Counted from the stretch's first letter, positions 42,665 to 52,203 are shown. The stretch is 64,000 nt of DNA from an uncultured Draconibacterium sp. (GCF_913060805.1 NZ_CAJXTC010000019.1:41603-105602), one strand, 5' to 3'. The notes: a model not told the origin generated them from the letters alone. Program-made: numbers and translations.

Positions 42665-43019
42665 ATTAATTGAATTTGGAATTTAATTTTTATGCTAAGA
42701 TACTTAAATCTAATAAAGATGCAACATGAAAACAATTAGAGAAATGAAATATTTTCCACATATCTTAAAAAGTTAACATGATTAGTATTCTCATTATAAG
42801 TTATGGCATTACAATTATATCCGTGCACTTTGTCAGATTAAAACAACCACTCCATTATAACCATATGCCAATATAAGACATATCAGCTATAGCACCATAG
42901 TTCACATCTCTCATCTTATTCAATGAATTAAAAAGATAGAAAAAATATATTCCCAACATTGGATTTATCATATTTTCGTAATTTCAGACTAAATAATTTA
43001 TCAGAGTAGACGCAGTTTA
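42665..43019. other. Intergenic region, divergent promoters expected
   Basis: The region separates the minus-strand substrate gene and the plus-strand plsC-type gene. It is AT-rich with no protein-like ORF or hairpin that I can support. Confidence 0.35.
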
Positions 43020-43766
43020 ATGAAGATCGTTCGTATAATTCTATTCTCGCCGCTCGCTTTCATCAGGCTTTTATTAGTGCTGTTTATGAGCGCCTACGTT
43101 ACTATAATCGGCTGGTTCTGGCTAAAAACCTTAGGATTTAGCCGGCGTATGCAACAGTGGGTGGCCGGCACCTGGGGACGAAGCATTCTTTTTGTTTGCG
43201 GCATAAAAGTAGATAAAAACGAAATTCCGCAATCGGGCAATTATATTCTAATGCCCAACCACCGGAGTTACATCGATATTTTTATCGTGGCGGCAATGAC
43301 ACCCGCAGCGATGGTAGGAAAGGCAGAAATTGCAAAATGGCCTTTCGTAGCATTGGGTGCGCGCGTTACCAACTCCATTCTTGTTGACCGAAAAAACCAG
43401 AAAAGCCTGCTGCTGACGATGAAAAAAATAAAAGAGTCGGTCGACAGCGGAATTCCGGTCATTCTTTTTCCTGAAGGAACCACCTACAAAGGACCACTGA
43501 CAAAGAAGTTTAAAAACGGGAGTTTTAAAATTGCTGCCGATGGAAATATTCCTGTTATTCCGATGGCAATTGATTTTAAAGATGTAAACGATGCCTGGAT
43601 TGACAAAGACACTTTTGTAGGGCACTTTTTCCGTCAATTGGGAAAACCGATTACTCACGTTACCATTCGCTATGGTGAACCGATTTTAGATGATGACCAC
43701 AAACAGTTGCAGGAAAAGACAAAAGAGCAAATTGAATCGATGCTAAAAGCTATTCAGTCTGTTTAG
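43020..43766 (+). CDS. plsC: 1-acyl-sn-glycerol-3-phosphate acyltransferase family
   Basis: A 248-residue membrane-associated acyltransferase. The catalytic motif NHRSYID (NHx4D) follows an N-terminal hydrophobic region, and the substrate-binding FPEGTTYKGP lies about 70 residues later. It transfers an acyl chain to lysophosphatidic acid in phospholipid synthesis; the family also includes ornithine-lipid acyltransferases, so the exact acceptor is uncertain. Its end overlaps the convergent permease gene by 17 bases. Confidence 0.88.
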   Translation: MKIVRIILFSPLAFIRLLLVLFMSAYVTIIGWFWLKTLGFSRRMQQWVAGTWGRSILFVCGIKVDKNEIPQSGNYILMPNHRSYIDIFIVAAMTPAAMVGKAEIAKWPFVALGARVTNSILVDRKNQKSLLLTMKKIKESVDSGIPVILFPEGTTYKGPLTKKFKNGSFKIAADGNIPVIPMAIDFKDVNDAWIDKDTFVGHFFRQLGKPITHVTIRYGEPILDDDHKQLQEKTKEQIESMLKAIQSV

Positions 43767-45111
43767 CTTTTTTTCGTTGAAACCAATAATAAACCGGAAT
43801 ACCCGAAAGTGCCGTCAGAACAGCAATACTCGACTCAACAGGACGCTCAAAATACGCAAGAACCAGAATAGACATACTCACTACAATAAAAAATACCTGC
43901 GCATACGGATAACCCGGCAAACGAAATCCCTGATTTCCGGATCGACGTAATTTAATATTACCGGCCACGGCAATTATCGGGAATATCCCCAGCGAAAATC
44001 CCATGTAGGTTAAAATCTGCTCGAAAGTACCCGATAAAACCAACACAATTGCAATAGCCGCCTGCAACAAAATTGCATTCGATGGGACTTTATGTTTTGT
44101 GTTGATTCGGGCAATGGCCTGAAAAAACAAACCGTCGCTGGCCATTTTATAATAAACCCGCGGCCCCAAAATGATAAATGCACTTAATGATGAAAAAAGT
44201 GCAAAAGAAATAAGCAAGGAAATAATGGTTTCCGCTGTTGCGCCAAAAGCCAGCCCGGCTGCCAAACCACCAATTTCGGGCTCATTGCGCATTTGCGATG
44301 CCGGTACTGCATAAACAAAAAACAGGTTCAGCAGGATGTATAAAACAGTTACCGTTAAGGTTGAAATGAGTAAAGAACGTGGAATTACTTTGCGCGGTTC
44401 TTTTATTTCAGAGCCAATATAGGTTGCCGAATTCCAGCCGCTGTAGGCAAACATTATAAACATTAGCGAAAGCCCAACAGCTTTCCAGCTATCGAACGAA
44501 AACTGAAATGGCGTTGCCGGTCGCACATTTTGCATACTTCCATCGCCCAGCAGTAATCCGGCGGTTATTAATCCTACTACCAAGAGTATCTTTAATAAAG
44601 TAAGCGCGTTTTGCACCCGGGCTCCCAAGACAATCCCCCTTGAATGGATAAAACTAAAACCCAGAATAACCAGAATTGCGATACACCGGCTAAAGTTATC
44701 TACGCTGAGGGTTTCATTTAGCATCAGCCAGTTTTGTAATTGAGGAAACGCCCAGGTAAAATATTTTGCAAAGCCAATTGCCGATGCCGCAATGGGCGCC
44801 GAGAAACCAACAATTAGCGACAGCCAGCCACTTAAAAAGCCCAACATTGGCGAGTACAATTTTGAGATAAATACATATTCGCCACCGGCTTCGGGAAAAG
44901 CGGCTCCCAACTCACCAAACGAAATGGCCCCACACAAGGCTACCAAACCGCCAATTCCCCACAAAATGAGCATAACCCCGGGGTTCTGTAAAAATCCCAT
45001 TAAATAGCCGGTGGTAGTAAAAATTCCGGCACCAATAATATTGGCAATAACGATATTTGTTACAGGAAATAAGCCAAGTCGGCGTTCTAATTTCTTTTGC
45101 AGATTATGCAA
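43750..45111 (-). CDS. APC-superfamily amino-acid permease
   Basis: A 453-residue transporter with about 12 hydrophobic segments. The first is the APC signature VIANIIGAGIFTTTGYLMGF, and the second SFGELGAAFPEAGGEYVFI follows. It is LAT-like in pattern and imports or exchanges amino acids across the inner membrane; the substrate is unknown. It lies 11 bases downstream of the methyltransferase gene in the same direction and may be cotranscribed. Confidence 0.9.
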   Translation of the reverse strand: MHNLQKKLERRLGLFPVTNIVIANIIGAGIFTTTGYLMGFLQNPGVMLILWGIGGLVALCGAISFGELGAAFPEAGGEYVFISKLYSPMLGFLSGWLSLIVGFSAPIAASAIGFAKYFTWAFPQLQNWLMLNETLSVDNFSRCIAILVILGFSFIHSRGIVLGARVQNALTLLKILLVVGLITAGLLLGDGSMQNVRPATPFQFSFDSWKAVGLSLMFIMFAYSGWNSATYIGSEIKEPRKVIPRSLLISTLTVTVLYILLNLFFVYAVPASQMRNEPEIGGLAAGLAFGATAETIISLLISFALFSSLSAFIILGPRVYYKMASDGLFFQAIARINTKHKVPSNAILLQAAIAIVLVLSGTFEQILTYMGFSLGIFPIIAVAGNIKLRRSGNQGFRLPGYPYAQVFFIVVSMSILVLAYFERPVESSIAVLTALSGIPVYYWFQRKKAKQTE

Positions 45112-45122
45112 TATGAGTTAGT

Positions 45123-45758
45123 TTATTTTTTAAAGCTTTTTGATATTCCGGCACGACTGGAACGGTCGATAGTGGTATCGTAAGTATCCAGGTTTTCAAC
45201 ATAACGCAAAAATTCACCAATGCCATTCACGCGTGTTGCAGTGTTGTGCGCCGTAAAACAACCTCCCTTTTTCAACTTCGGGTCCATGGCAATAAAATAG
45301 TTTTTGTACCAGTATTTATCGGCATCGCAGAAAACAAAATCATACTCTCCTTCCAATGCCGGCACTAACTCGTGCGCATCGGCTAGCCTAACATCGATAT
45401 ATTTTGATACTCCGGCTTTGCGGAAGTTTGCTTTAGCTTGTAAATAGCGGGTTTTATCGATTTCAATGGTAGTTAACTTACCTCCTGTTTTGCTCAATGC
45501 CCAGGCAATCCAAATGGCAGAGTGCCCGGTTGAGGTTCCTATTTCAACGGCTGATGTGTAGCCATTTTCCACAATAATATCGTAAAGAATTTTTCCGTCG
45601 GTGAGCGGAACATTCATATCGCGCCATTCGCTGGAGTTTTTTTCGAGAAAAGCTTTGACCTTTTTGTCGAGTGAATTTTCTGTTTCAGGATATTGACCAC
45701 AAGCAGAAAAAGCGGTCAGAACTCCCAATAAGCATAGCATAAATAGTCGGTACTTCAT
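45123..45758 (-). CDS. O-methyltransferase with a lipoprotein signal peptide
   Basis: A 211-residue class I SAM-dependent methyltransferase: motif I VEIGTSTGHSAIWIAWAL, acidic loop LTTIEIDKTRYLQA, then RLADAHELVPALEGEYDFVFCDADK, as in the catechol/caffeoyl-CoA O-methyltransferase family. Unusually, it begins with a lipoprotein signal peptide (MKYRLFMLCLLGVLTAFSAC), which would send it to the periplasm, where SAM is not expected. It may be membrane-tethered facing the cytoplasm, or may be a repurposed fold. It appears cotranscribed with the downstream permease. Confidence 0.8.
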   Translation of the reverse strand: MKYRLFMLCLLGVLTAFSACGQYPETENSLDKKVKAFLEKNSSEWRDMNVPLTDGKILYDIIVENGYTSAVEIGTSTGHSAIWIAWALSKTGGKLTTIEIDKTRYLQAKANFRKAGVSKYIDVRLADAHELVPALEGEYDFVFCDADKYWYKNYFIAMDPKLKKGGCFTAHNTATRVNGIGEFLRYVENLDTYDTTIDRSSRAGISKSFKK

Positions 45759-46026
45759 TATCGTAAATTGAAATCAGTATTGGCTTTTAAGCAAGCAAGA
45801 TAATAAATTCTGCTCGAAATTTTTAAGGTTTTTGGATTTCGGTGCACCCGGAAATACTTCAGTCGAACTAAAAATCCGGCACAATGCGGTACAGAATTGA
45901 AAAGTAGAACATAATTTTTATGTATTCGATTAGCAACGTATTAAATCATCTAAATTCCTAGATAAAAGAATAAATTATTTTGTAATTGCTTTTTTAATGC
46001 TGGAGAAAAACATATATTTGTAATGC
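45759..46026. other. Intergenic region upstream of the candidate small RNA
   Basis: No gene seen. TATATTTG at 46013-46020 matches the Bacteroidota -7 box on the plus strand and should start a short transcript. Confidence 0.4.
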
Positions 46027-46103
46027 ATTTGGGATTCATCCCATATTGTGTGTTTGGGGGTTAACATTTAGGAAGGAGACTGTTGAGTCTCCTTCTTTCT
46101 TTT
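46027..46103 (+). ncRNA. Candidate small RNA, core-genome copy (shared 22-nt motif plus terminator)
   Basis: Downstream of TATATTTG there is a 5-bp hairpin TGGGA/TCCCA, the conserved GTGTTTGGGGGTTAACATT, and a 9-bp terminator stem AAGGAGACT/AGTCTCCTT (46073-46094) with a T-rich tail. The same order with an identical 22-nt motif is found on the minus strand at 28983-29060. There is no ORF. The terminator separates it from the cyclophilin gene by over 220 bases, so it is not an obvious leader. Confidence 0.5.
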
Positions 46104-46329
46104 ATACAATCTCGGTAAACACCGCTACTCATCAACCTTTTAGCACATCTCAAACGCTTTGCTAACCCAATTACTTTCAGTGGCTTGCAATTGGTCATTA
46201 TGAAAATTGTTCTTTTTTTCTACATTTGTGCCGAATTAAAATTTTTAAGAATGAAACGAGCATAACAAAATGCCTTTTTTAAAAACAGGTTATTGCTTAT
46301 GCGAGTTCGAAAAATAGAAATATAAACGA

Positions 46330-46767
46330 ATGAAAACAGCTGAAATACATACTTCAAAAGGAGTAATGAAAGTTAAGTTTTACGAAGAAGATGCACCGGG
46401 AACTGTTGCTAATTTTATCAAACTTGCTGAATCGGGTTTTTATGATGGGCTAACTTTTCACCGTGTGATCCCTAATTTTGTAATTCAGGGAGGATGCCCG
46501 GACGGAACCGGAGCTGGCGGACCAGGCTATTCGATTGATTGCGAATTGGACGGAAACAACCAATACCACGATAAAGGTGTTTTGTCGATGGCACACGCCG
46601 GAAGAAACACCGGTGGGTCGCAGTTTTTTATCTGCCACAACCGCGAAAACACACAGCACTTAGATCGTCATCATACTTGTTTCGGACGTGTTTTCGAAGG
46701 ATTGGATGTAATCGATGACATCCGCCAAGGTGATGAGATTGAAAAAGTAATTATTTCGGAAGAATAA
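46330..46767 (+). CDS. Cyclophilin-type peptidyl-prolyl isomerase
   Basis: A 145-residue cytoplasmic cyclophilin (no signal peptide). It catalyses cis-trans isomerisation of proline peptide bonds. The active-site blocks are visible: [42 protein letters not shown] and [14 protein letters not shown]. Full length for the PpiB type. It is a single-gene unit ended by the hairpin at 46787. Confidence 0.95.
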   Translation: MKTAEIHTSKGVMKVKFYEEDAPGTVANFIKLAESGFYDGLTFHRVIPNFVIQGGCPDGTGAGGPGYSIDCELDGNNQYHDKGVLSMAHAGRNTGGSQFFICHNRENTQHLDRHHTCFGRVFEGLDVIDDIRQGDEIEKVIISEE

Positions 46768-46786
46768 TTTCACCTCAATATAATGG

Positions 46787-46816
46787 AAGGGAGCCTTAAA
46801 AGGGTTCCCTTTTTTT
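46787..46816 (+). terminator. Terminator after the cyclophilin gene
   Basis: AAGGGAGCC and GGGTTCCCTT form a stem with one G-T pair, followed by seven T, 20 bases after the stop codon. Confidence 0.8.
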
Positions 46817-47281
46817 ATGCCCTAAACTTAAATCTGACGAACTTCTCAGTGGCTTTCCCTCTCCCATTTTTTCGACCATTTATTATTTAAAATCGATCTT
46901 TTCTCGTTTCCCACATTTTTGAAATATGAAGTTCTGTTTTTTCACTTTTAACAGCAATACATTCGAGAAATAAAAACCGAAACTATCGCAAACACAAAAC
47001 ACTCAACATCTGCAACTTACTAACTCCGCAAACCTCCAAAGAAACTTTGACTGGAGCTAAAAAGCAAGGTCCGTTAAACCGTTCTTAATAATTCAACTTT
47101 TTGACTCGAAAAGTTTAGTTATGAAAATTGCAAAATTTAATATTTAGCTATTGCAAATGTCGTTTCCATCCTATTTATTTGTTCGTGTAATGTAGAATTA
47201 AACTCTAACTGTAGCGAAGATTAAAACCAGTAATCTTTTGATTTATAAAAATTATTTTTCACACACTTAACTGGTATAAAA
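46817..47281. other. Intergenic region, no gene seen
   Basis: About 460 AT-rich bases before the acidic protein gene, with no protein-like ORF and no hairpin I can support. It presumably carries the promoter of the next gene. Confidence 0.4.
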
Positions 47282-47605
47282 ATGGCAGATATTAAACCGA
47301 AAGTAATTAAAGATTACAGCAAACTTGACAAGGATTTACAAGAGCAAATCAAGCTAATTTATGCTGATGGTTTTGCTGAAAATCTTATCCATTTTTTTGA
47401 TAAAACCGGGCAAAAAATTACGGTTTTACCATTTGAAACGGAGGACAAATATTACATGTTAAGAATGACCGAAGGCGAAGCCGTTGCTCTTGTTGACGAG
47501 GACGACGATTACGATGATGACGGATTCTTAAAAGACGAGGTTAAACAAGATTACGAAGATAAATATTCGGACCTCGACCACGTAGCGGATCAATTGGAAG
47601 ATTAA
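47282..47605 (+). CDS. Small acidic conserved hypothetical protein
   Basis: A 107-residue cytoplasmic protein: a helical N-terminal half (IKDYSKLDKDLQEQIKLIYADGF), a beta part (FFDKTGQKITVLPFETEDKYYMLRM) and a strongly acidic Asp/Glu-rich C-terminal third (VDEDDDYDDDG). Proteins of this size and pattern are common in Bacteroidota, without known function. A bidirectional terminator separates it from the convergent YqeY gene. Confidence 0.75.
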   Translation: MADIKPKVIKDYSKLDKDLQEQIKLIYADGFAENLIHFFDKTGQKITVLPFETEDKYYMLRMTEGEAVALVDEDDDYDDDGFLKDEVKQDYEDKYSDLDHVADQLED

Positions 47606-47612
47606 GCATAAA

Positions 47613-47644
47613 AAAAGCAGGTCTGTATGTACAAACCTGCTTTT
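47613..47644. terminator. Bidirectional terminator between convergent genes
   Basis: AAAAGCAGGT/ACCTGCTTTT with a 12-base loop, T-rich on both strands. It ends both the acidic protein gene and the dcw operon. Confidence 0.8.
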
Positions 47645-47669
47645 CTTTTCGCTTTAAACGTTTCGTTTG

Positions 47670-48119
47670 CTATGCTAATAGTGCCTTAACTTTATCGGCA
47701 ATATCTTTTCCGTCGGCCTGTCCGGCCAGTTTCTTTGAAGCCATTCCCATTACTTTCCCCATGTCTTTCATGCTGCTTGCGCCAACCTGCTCGATAACGG
47801 CTTTTACAGCTGCCGTTAAATCTTCGTCCGACATTTTTGCAGGCAGATAACTTTCGAAAATAGCCACCTGTTTCATTTCCTGCTCGTAAAGGTCTTCGCG
47901 GCCCTGTTCTTTGTAAATATTTGCCGAGTCGGAACCTTGTTTGGCCAGTTTTGAGATTATTTTCAGTGCATCTTCATCGGCCAAAACATCGCCGGCACCT
48001 TTTGCTGTTTGCGCCTCGAGCATTACCTTTTTAATGCCACGCAAAGCTTCCAGTTTTTCCTTTTCGCGGGCTTTCATAGCCGCTTTTATGTCATCATTAA
48101 TTTGATCAAATATTGCCAT
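47670..48119 (-). CDS. GatB/YqeY domain protein
   Basis: A 149-residue protein of the YqeY family: MAIFDQINDDIKAAMKAREKEKLEALRGIKKVM at the start, and a C-terminal VIEQVGASSMKDMGKVMGMASKKLAGQADGKDIA, resembling the tRNA-binding tail of GatB. It may have a role in tRNA-dependent amidation or binding. It is the last gene of the dcw cluster, 18 bases after the second ftsZ. Confidence 0.9.
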   Translation of the reverse strand: MAIFDQINDDIKAAMKAREKEKLEALRGIKKVMLEAQTAKGAGDVLADEDALKIISKLAKQGSDSANIYKEQGREDLYEQEMKQVAIFESYLPAKMSDEDLTAAVKAVIEQVGASSMKDMGKVMGMASKKLAGQADGKDIADKVKALLA

Positions 48120-48137
48120 AACTTTTAGTTTTTTTTA

Positions 48138-49535
48138 TTAATCTACGTTATCGTGAAGATAACTGTTTCTGTCTGAAATACGGTTGTCGCGATCTACCGA
48201 ATATCCCGAACGGTCGCGCTTGTATTTTGGATCGTTAATGCGAATATTACGGCGTTTAAATGCCGGTACATTTTCCAGCTCGTCCACATCATCGTCGCTC
48301 AGATTAGCGTAATCATTAACGTCAATTTCCTTTTCCGCACTGTTTCTTTCGCGCGAAGTTATTGGGTATAACGATTCAAATTCTTCGTCTTCGTTTTTGC
48401 TTTTGTTCTCCACATTAAATTCAAAAGTCGACTGACTTCTGCTATCCTCGTTTTTCTGCTCTGAAAAATGTTCATTCTTCGTCACCGATACCGTTTCTTT
48501 TTCGAGCGTATGCGAAACTACTTTTCGCTGGCTTTGCTCTGACAGCTCAGAAATGATACTGGTTGGAAACCCGGTTGCAATTACGGTTACCGACAATTTA
48601 TCGCCCAAGGTTTCATCGGTGCCATTTCCCCAAATCAAATCGGCATCAAAACCAGCCATGTTTTGCACATAATCGGTAATTCGACCCACTTCATCCATGG
48701 TAACCTCTTTATTTCCCGAGTTGATGTTTACCAAAATATTTCGTGCTCCGCGAATTTCATTGTCGTTCAACAGTGGCGAGTTCAACGCTTTTCTCACGGC
48801 ATCTTCTGCCCGGTCCTCTTCGTCGCTTACGCCGGTTCCCATAACTGCCATTCCGCTTTTTCGCATTACGGTTTCAACATCGGCAAAGTCAACATTTATA
48901 TATCCGGGAACGGTAATAATTTCGGCAATTCCTTTGGCTGCGGTGGATAGAACATTATCGGCTTTGGCAAAAGCTTCGGAAATTCCAAAATCGCCAAACA
49001 TCTCGCGAATCCGTTCATTGTTGATCACCAGCAACGAATCGACATAAGTTGCCAGTTCTTTTATTCCCTCGTAAGCTTGTTTTATGCGTCTTTTTCCTTC
49101 ATTTCGGAACGGAATGGTAACAATGGCCACAGTTAAATATCCCTGCTCTTTACAGCACTGCGCAATAACAGGAGCGGCTCCGGTTCCGGTTCCGCCGCCC
49201 ATACCGGCAGTTACAAATACCATTTTTGTATTTTCCGACAAGGTCTTTTTTACATCCTCGATGTTTTCAATAGCCGCCTGCCTGCCCACTTCCGGTTTAT
49301 TACCGGCTCCGCGTCCTTCGGTTAACGACGCCCCGAGCTGCACCCGGGTTCGGATAGCACTTGCCTCCATAGCCTGCGCATCGGTGTTGCAGATTACAAA
49401 ATCCACATCGCGAATTCCGTGCTTAAACATATGGTTTACGGCATTGCCGCCACCGCCACCAACACCTATTACCTTTATCGCGGCACCAGGAGTTTTTTCC
49501 ATTACAAAATCAGCCATATCTTCCATTTTCTTCAC
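48138..49535 (-). CDS. ftsZ: FtsZ, second tandem paralogue, with canonical C-terminal peptide
   Basis: A 465-residue tubulin-like division GTPase. The GTP-binding signature GGGTGTG, the loop IKVIGVGGGGGNAVNHM, the NKPEVG loop and the catalytic T7 loop INVDFADVETVM are intact. After a variable acidic linker it ends with ENVPAFKRRNIRINDP, the conserved C-terminal peptide that binds FtsA, followed by a charged tail. It lies 15 bases after the other ftsZ copy, so both are made from one transcript. This copy has the features of the main division FtsZ. Confidence 0.93.
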   Translation of the reverse strand: MKKMEDMADFVMEKTPGAAIKVIGVGGGGGNAVNHMFKHGIRDVDFVICNTDAQAMEASAIRTRVQLGASLTEGRGAGNKPEVGRQAAIENIEDVKKTLSENTKMVFVTAGMGGGTGTGAAPVIAQCCKEQGYLTVAIVTIPFRNEGKRRIKQAYEGIKELATYVDSLLVINNERIREMFGDFGISEAFAKADNVLSTAAKGIAEIITVPGYINVDFADVETVMRKSGMAVMGTGVSDEEDRAEDAVRKALNSPLLNDNEIRGARNILVNINSGNKEVTMDEVGRITDYVQNMAGFDADLIWGNGTDETLGDKLSVTVIATGFPTSIISELSEQSQRKVVSHTLEKETVSVTKNEHFSEQKNEDSRSQSTFEFNVENKSKNEDEEFESLYPITSRERNSAEKEIDVNDYANLSDDDVDELENVPAFKRRNIRINDPKYKRDRSGYSVDRDNRISDRNSYLHDNVD

Positions 49536-49550
49536 CTTGTTTTGTCGTTA

Positions 49551-50906
49551 CTAATCAAGAGGTTGATCTTCATCACCATCATTAAAAATCTTGCTGCCAA
49601 AATTTTTATAAAACCAGTTATCGATGTTCGATTCGGTAACAGGCTCGTCTTTCTTTTTCTCGGCCTTTTCCCTGGTTTTGGTCTTTTCTTTTGACTTCCA
49701 GCCAAAACCCGTGGATTTAGATTTTGGCTTGGCTTTTGGTTTTGGTTGCGGAGGAACAAACATTATCGTTTCTTCCTCTTCCGGCTCTGGCTCGTATGGT
49801 TTTTCTTCGTATAAATCAGATGTAATTGACTCTACTGCCTCGTTTATCGGCTCCTGTTCGTTTACAGGTTCTTCCAAATCGTCGTCGAGATTAAAGTTTT
49901 GCACCTCTTTTTCAGGTTGCAGTTCTTTGTTCGGATTGATGTCAAAACCGGTGGCCAAAATGGTCACACTAATTTTGTCGCCCAAACGCTCGTCGTAGCC
50001 ATTCCCCCAGATGATATCGGCATCCTGACCAGCTTTTTCCTGTAGCGATTCAATAATTTCACCAATCTCTCCAATCCTTATCTCCTCACTTCCGGAGATA
50101 ATATTCAGCAGTATATTTTTTGTTCCGAAAATATCGTTACTATCCAATAATGGCGATTCCAGCGCGGCATTTACAGCGTCCATGGCACGGCCTTCGCCCG
50201 TTGCAAAACCGGTTCCCATAATGAACACTTCGCTCTTTTGCATCACTGTTTCCACATCGGTGTAGTCGATGTTTACATTTCCGTGAACGGTAATAATTTC
50301 GGCAACTCCTTTAACGGCAGTTGCCACAATGTTGTCGGCCATTTTAAACGCCTGACTTGCCGGCAGGTCGCCGTAAATATGATGCAATCTGTCGTTACTG
50401 ATCACCAACATACTGTCGACAAATTCGGCCATTTTATCAATGCCTTCCTGTGCTTGCGCACGGCGTTTGTTTCCTTCGGCCGGCGACGGAATGGTAACCA
50501 CCGCAATGGTTAAAATGTCGAGTTCACGGGCCAGACTTGCAATTACGGGAGCAGCTCCGGTTCCGGTTCCGCCACCCATTCCTGCCGCGATAAACAACAT
50601 TTTGGTATTATCACCCAGCACCTGTTTCAAGTCTTCGTAATTTTCGCGGGCGGCTTCGGCTCCTCGTTCGGGTTTATTTCCGGCGCCGCGCCCTTCGGTT
50701 AATGTGGTTCCAAGCTGAATTTTAATCGGCACAGGACTATTGTCCATGGCTTGCGAATCGGTATTACAGATGATATAATCAACACCCTTTATTCCCTCTT
50801 CGAACATGTGATTGACCGCGTTGCAACCACCACCGCCAACTCCAATTACCTTAATAATTGATGATGCTGCCTTCGGAAATTGAAAATTTGCTAATTCTTC
50901 GGTCAT
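49551..50906 (-). CDS. ftsZ: FtsZ, first tandem paralogue, without canonical C-terminal peptide
   Basis: A 451-residue FtsZ with an intact GTPase core: IKVIGVGGGGCNAVNHM, GGGTGTG, and the T7 loop VNIDYTDVETVM. The C-terminal part differs: a long Pro/Lys-rich linker (KPKAKPKSKSTGFGWKSK) and an end ESNIDNWFYKNFGSKIFNDG that lacks the VPAFKRR-type FtsA-binding peptide. It follows ftsA by 11 bases. The active site suggests it polymerises; it may copolymerise with the second FtsZ or use another membrane tether. Confidence 0.93.
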   Translation of the reverse strand: MTEELANFQFPKAASSIIKVIGVGGGGCNAVNHMFEEGIKGVDYIICNTDSQAMDNSPVPIKIQLGTTLTEGRGAGNKPERGAEAARENYEDLKQVLGDNTKMLFIAAGMGGGTGTGAAPVIASLARELDILTIAVVTIPSPAEGNKRRAQAQEGIDKMAEFVDSMLVISNDRLHHIYGDLPASQAFKMADNIVATAVKGVAEIITVHGNVNIDYTDVETVMQKSEVFIMGTGFATGEGRAMDAVNAALESPLLDSNDIFGTKNILLNIISGSEEIRIGEIGEIIESLQEKAGQDADIIWGNGYDERLGDKISVTILATGFDINPNKELQPEKEVQNFNLDDDLEEPVNEQEPINEAVESITSDLYEEKPYEPEPEEEETIMFVPPQPKPKAKPKSKSTGFGWKSKEKTKTREKAEKKKDEPVTESNIDNWFYKNFGSKIFNDGDEDQPLD

Positions 50907-50917
50907 ATCTTTTTGTT

Positions 50918-52201
50918 TTAATTGAATTCAAGGTCTTCGTTGTCGTCGCCAAAAAAGTTGATCGCACTTTGCAAAGCTCCTTTAACGTTGGTCATTAAAC
51001 CACGTCCACTGCGGTGTACTTTTGGCTCGGGCAATATTCTTTCTTCTCCAACATTTTGCGAAATGGAAAGTTTCAAGGCTCCCAATGCGGTTAAGAATGC
51101 CGGATTTTTTGCTTCTTCCCTACGATTTGCCGGAAGAATTACCGGATGTGCTCTGCGCGCATCCAAACCCGTGTGAAATTTAACCAGCGTAATAATGTGC
51201 CCCAGATTTGAGGTACCTCCGGAGAGAACAATTCCGGTTCCCAAACGGTCGGCAACTCCGGATCTTTCAATCTCAGTTACCACACAATCCACAATCTCTT
51301 CCAAACGCGCCTGTATTATGTAGGCGAGACTTCGGATGGTAATTTCTTTTGGTTCCCAGCCATTATTTTTGGCTATAGTAACCGTATCCTCCGTTTTAAT
51401 CTGATCGCCCAAAGCTTGTCCGTAACGCACTTTTAGCAACTCTGCTTTTTCAAGAAATGTGGAACAACCCACTTTTAAATCGTTGGTAATAACAGCTCCG
51501 GCAAACGGAATTACAGCCGTATGCACCAGTGCATTTTCGTAGTAAATGGCCAGGTTGGTTGTACCGGCTCCAATATCCAGCACCACGCCTCCCATTTCCT
51601 TTTCAGGTTTTGAAAGTGCAGCCTCTGCCAGTGCCAGCGACGAGTGGAAAACTTCACCCAATTCAACACCAACACTTTCCAAAACGCGGGTCAGAATCTG
51701 GTATTCCTGCTCAGGCATAATCACCAGCTTGTAACGGGCTTCAATCTTTTTCCCTGTGGCTCCAACAGGTTTCAGCTCCTCCGTTTCATCGTCGATGATA
51801 AAAGAAGTTGGAATTACTTTCAGAATTCGGTAATCATTTTTAATCTTCAGGTTTTTAGCTTCATCATACAGCTCATCAATATCGAGACTCGTTACCACGC
51901 CGCCTTCGCCGGTAAAACGCGAGGCTTTGTAATCGATGGTTCGCATGCGCTTTCCGGCGTATGCCACATCAACAATCGTGATTTCGTCTTCCAGCTGTGC
52001 ATCCAACTGTTCCAGCACTGCCGTGATGGACTCCGTTGCATCAGCGAGATTAAAAATCATTCCTCTTTTAATGCCTTTCGATGGCACCTGGGCAGTACCC
52101 AAAATTTCCATTTTCCCCTCGGCTGTTGCCTGCCCTGCAAGCGCAACCATTTTTGAGGTTCCCATGTCGATAACAACTGAAAGATTTGTTTTTGAAGCCA
52201 T
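50918..52201 (-). CDS. ftsA: Cell division actin-like protein FtsA
   Basis: A 427-residue actin-fold protein that tethers FtsZ to the membrane. The phosphate loops are VVIDMGTSKMVALAG and GVVLDIGAGTTNLAIY, with VLSGGTSNLGHI as the adenosine loop, and the 1C domain is present. The C-terminal amphipathic helix (NVKGALQSAINFFGD) is visible. It is placed between ftsQ and the two ftsZ genes, the usual order. Confidence 0.95.
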   Translation of the reverse strand: MASKTNLSVVIDMGTSKMVALAGQATAEGKMEILGTAQVPSKGIKRGMIFNLADATESITAVLEQLDAQLEDEITIVDVAYAGKRMRTIDYKASRFTGEGGVVTSLDIDELYDEAKNLKIKNDYRILKVIPTSFIIDDETEELKPVGATGKKIEARYKLVIMPEQEYQILTRVLESVGVELGEVFHSSLALAEAALSKPEKEMGGVVLDIGAGTTNLAIYYENALVHTAVIPFAGAVITNDLKVGCSTFLEKAELLKVRYGQALGDQIKTEDTVTIAKNNGWEPKEITIRSLAYIIQARLEEIVDCVVTEIERSGVADRLGTGIVLSGGTSNLGHIITLVKFHTGLDARRAHPVILPANRREEAKNPAFLTALGALKLSISQNVGEERILPEPKVHRSGRGLMTNVKGALQSAINFFGDDNEDLEFN

Positions 52202-52203
52202 AA

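Noticed and set aside
49084-50640. Plus-strand ORFs over the two ftsZ genes
   Set aside because: They mirror each other because the two ftsZ copies are similar; they are shadows rather than genes.
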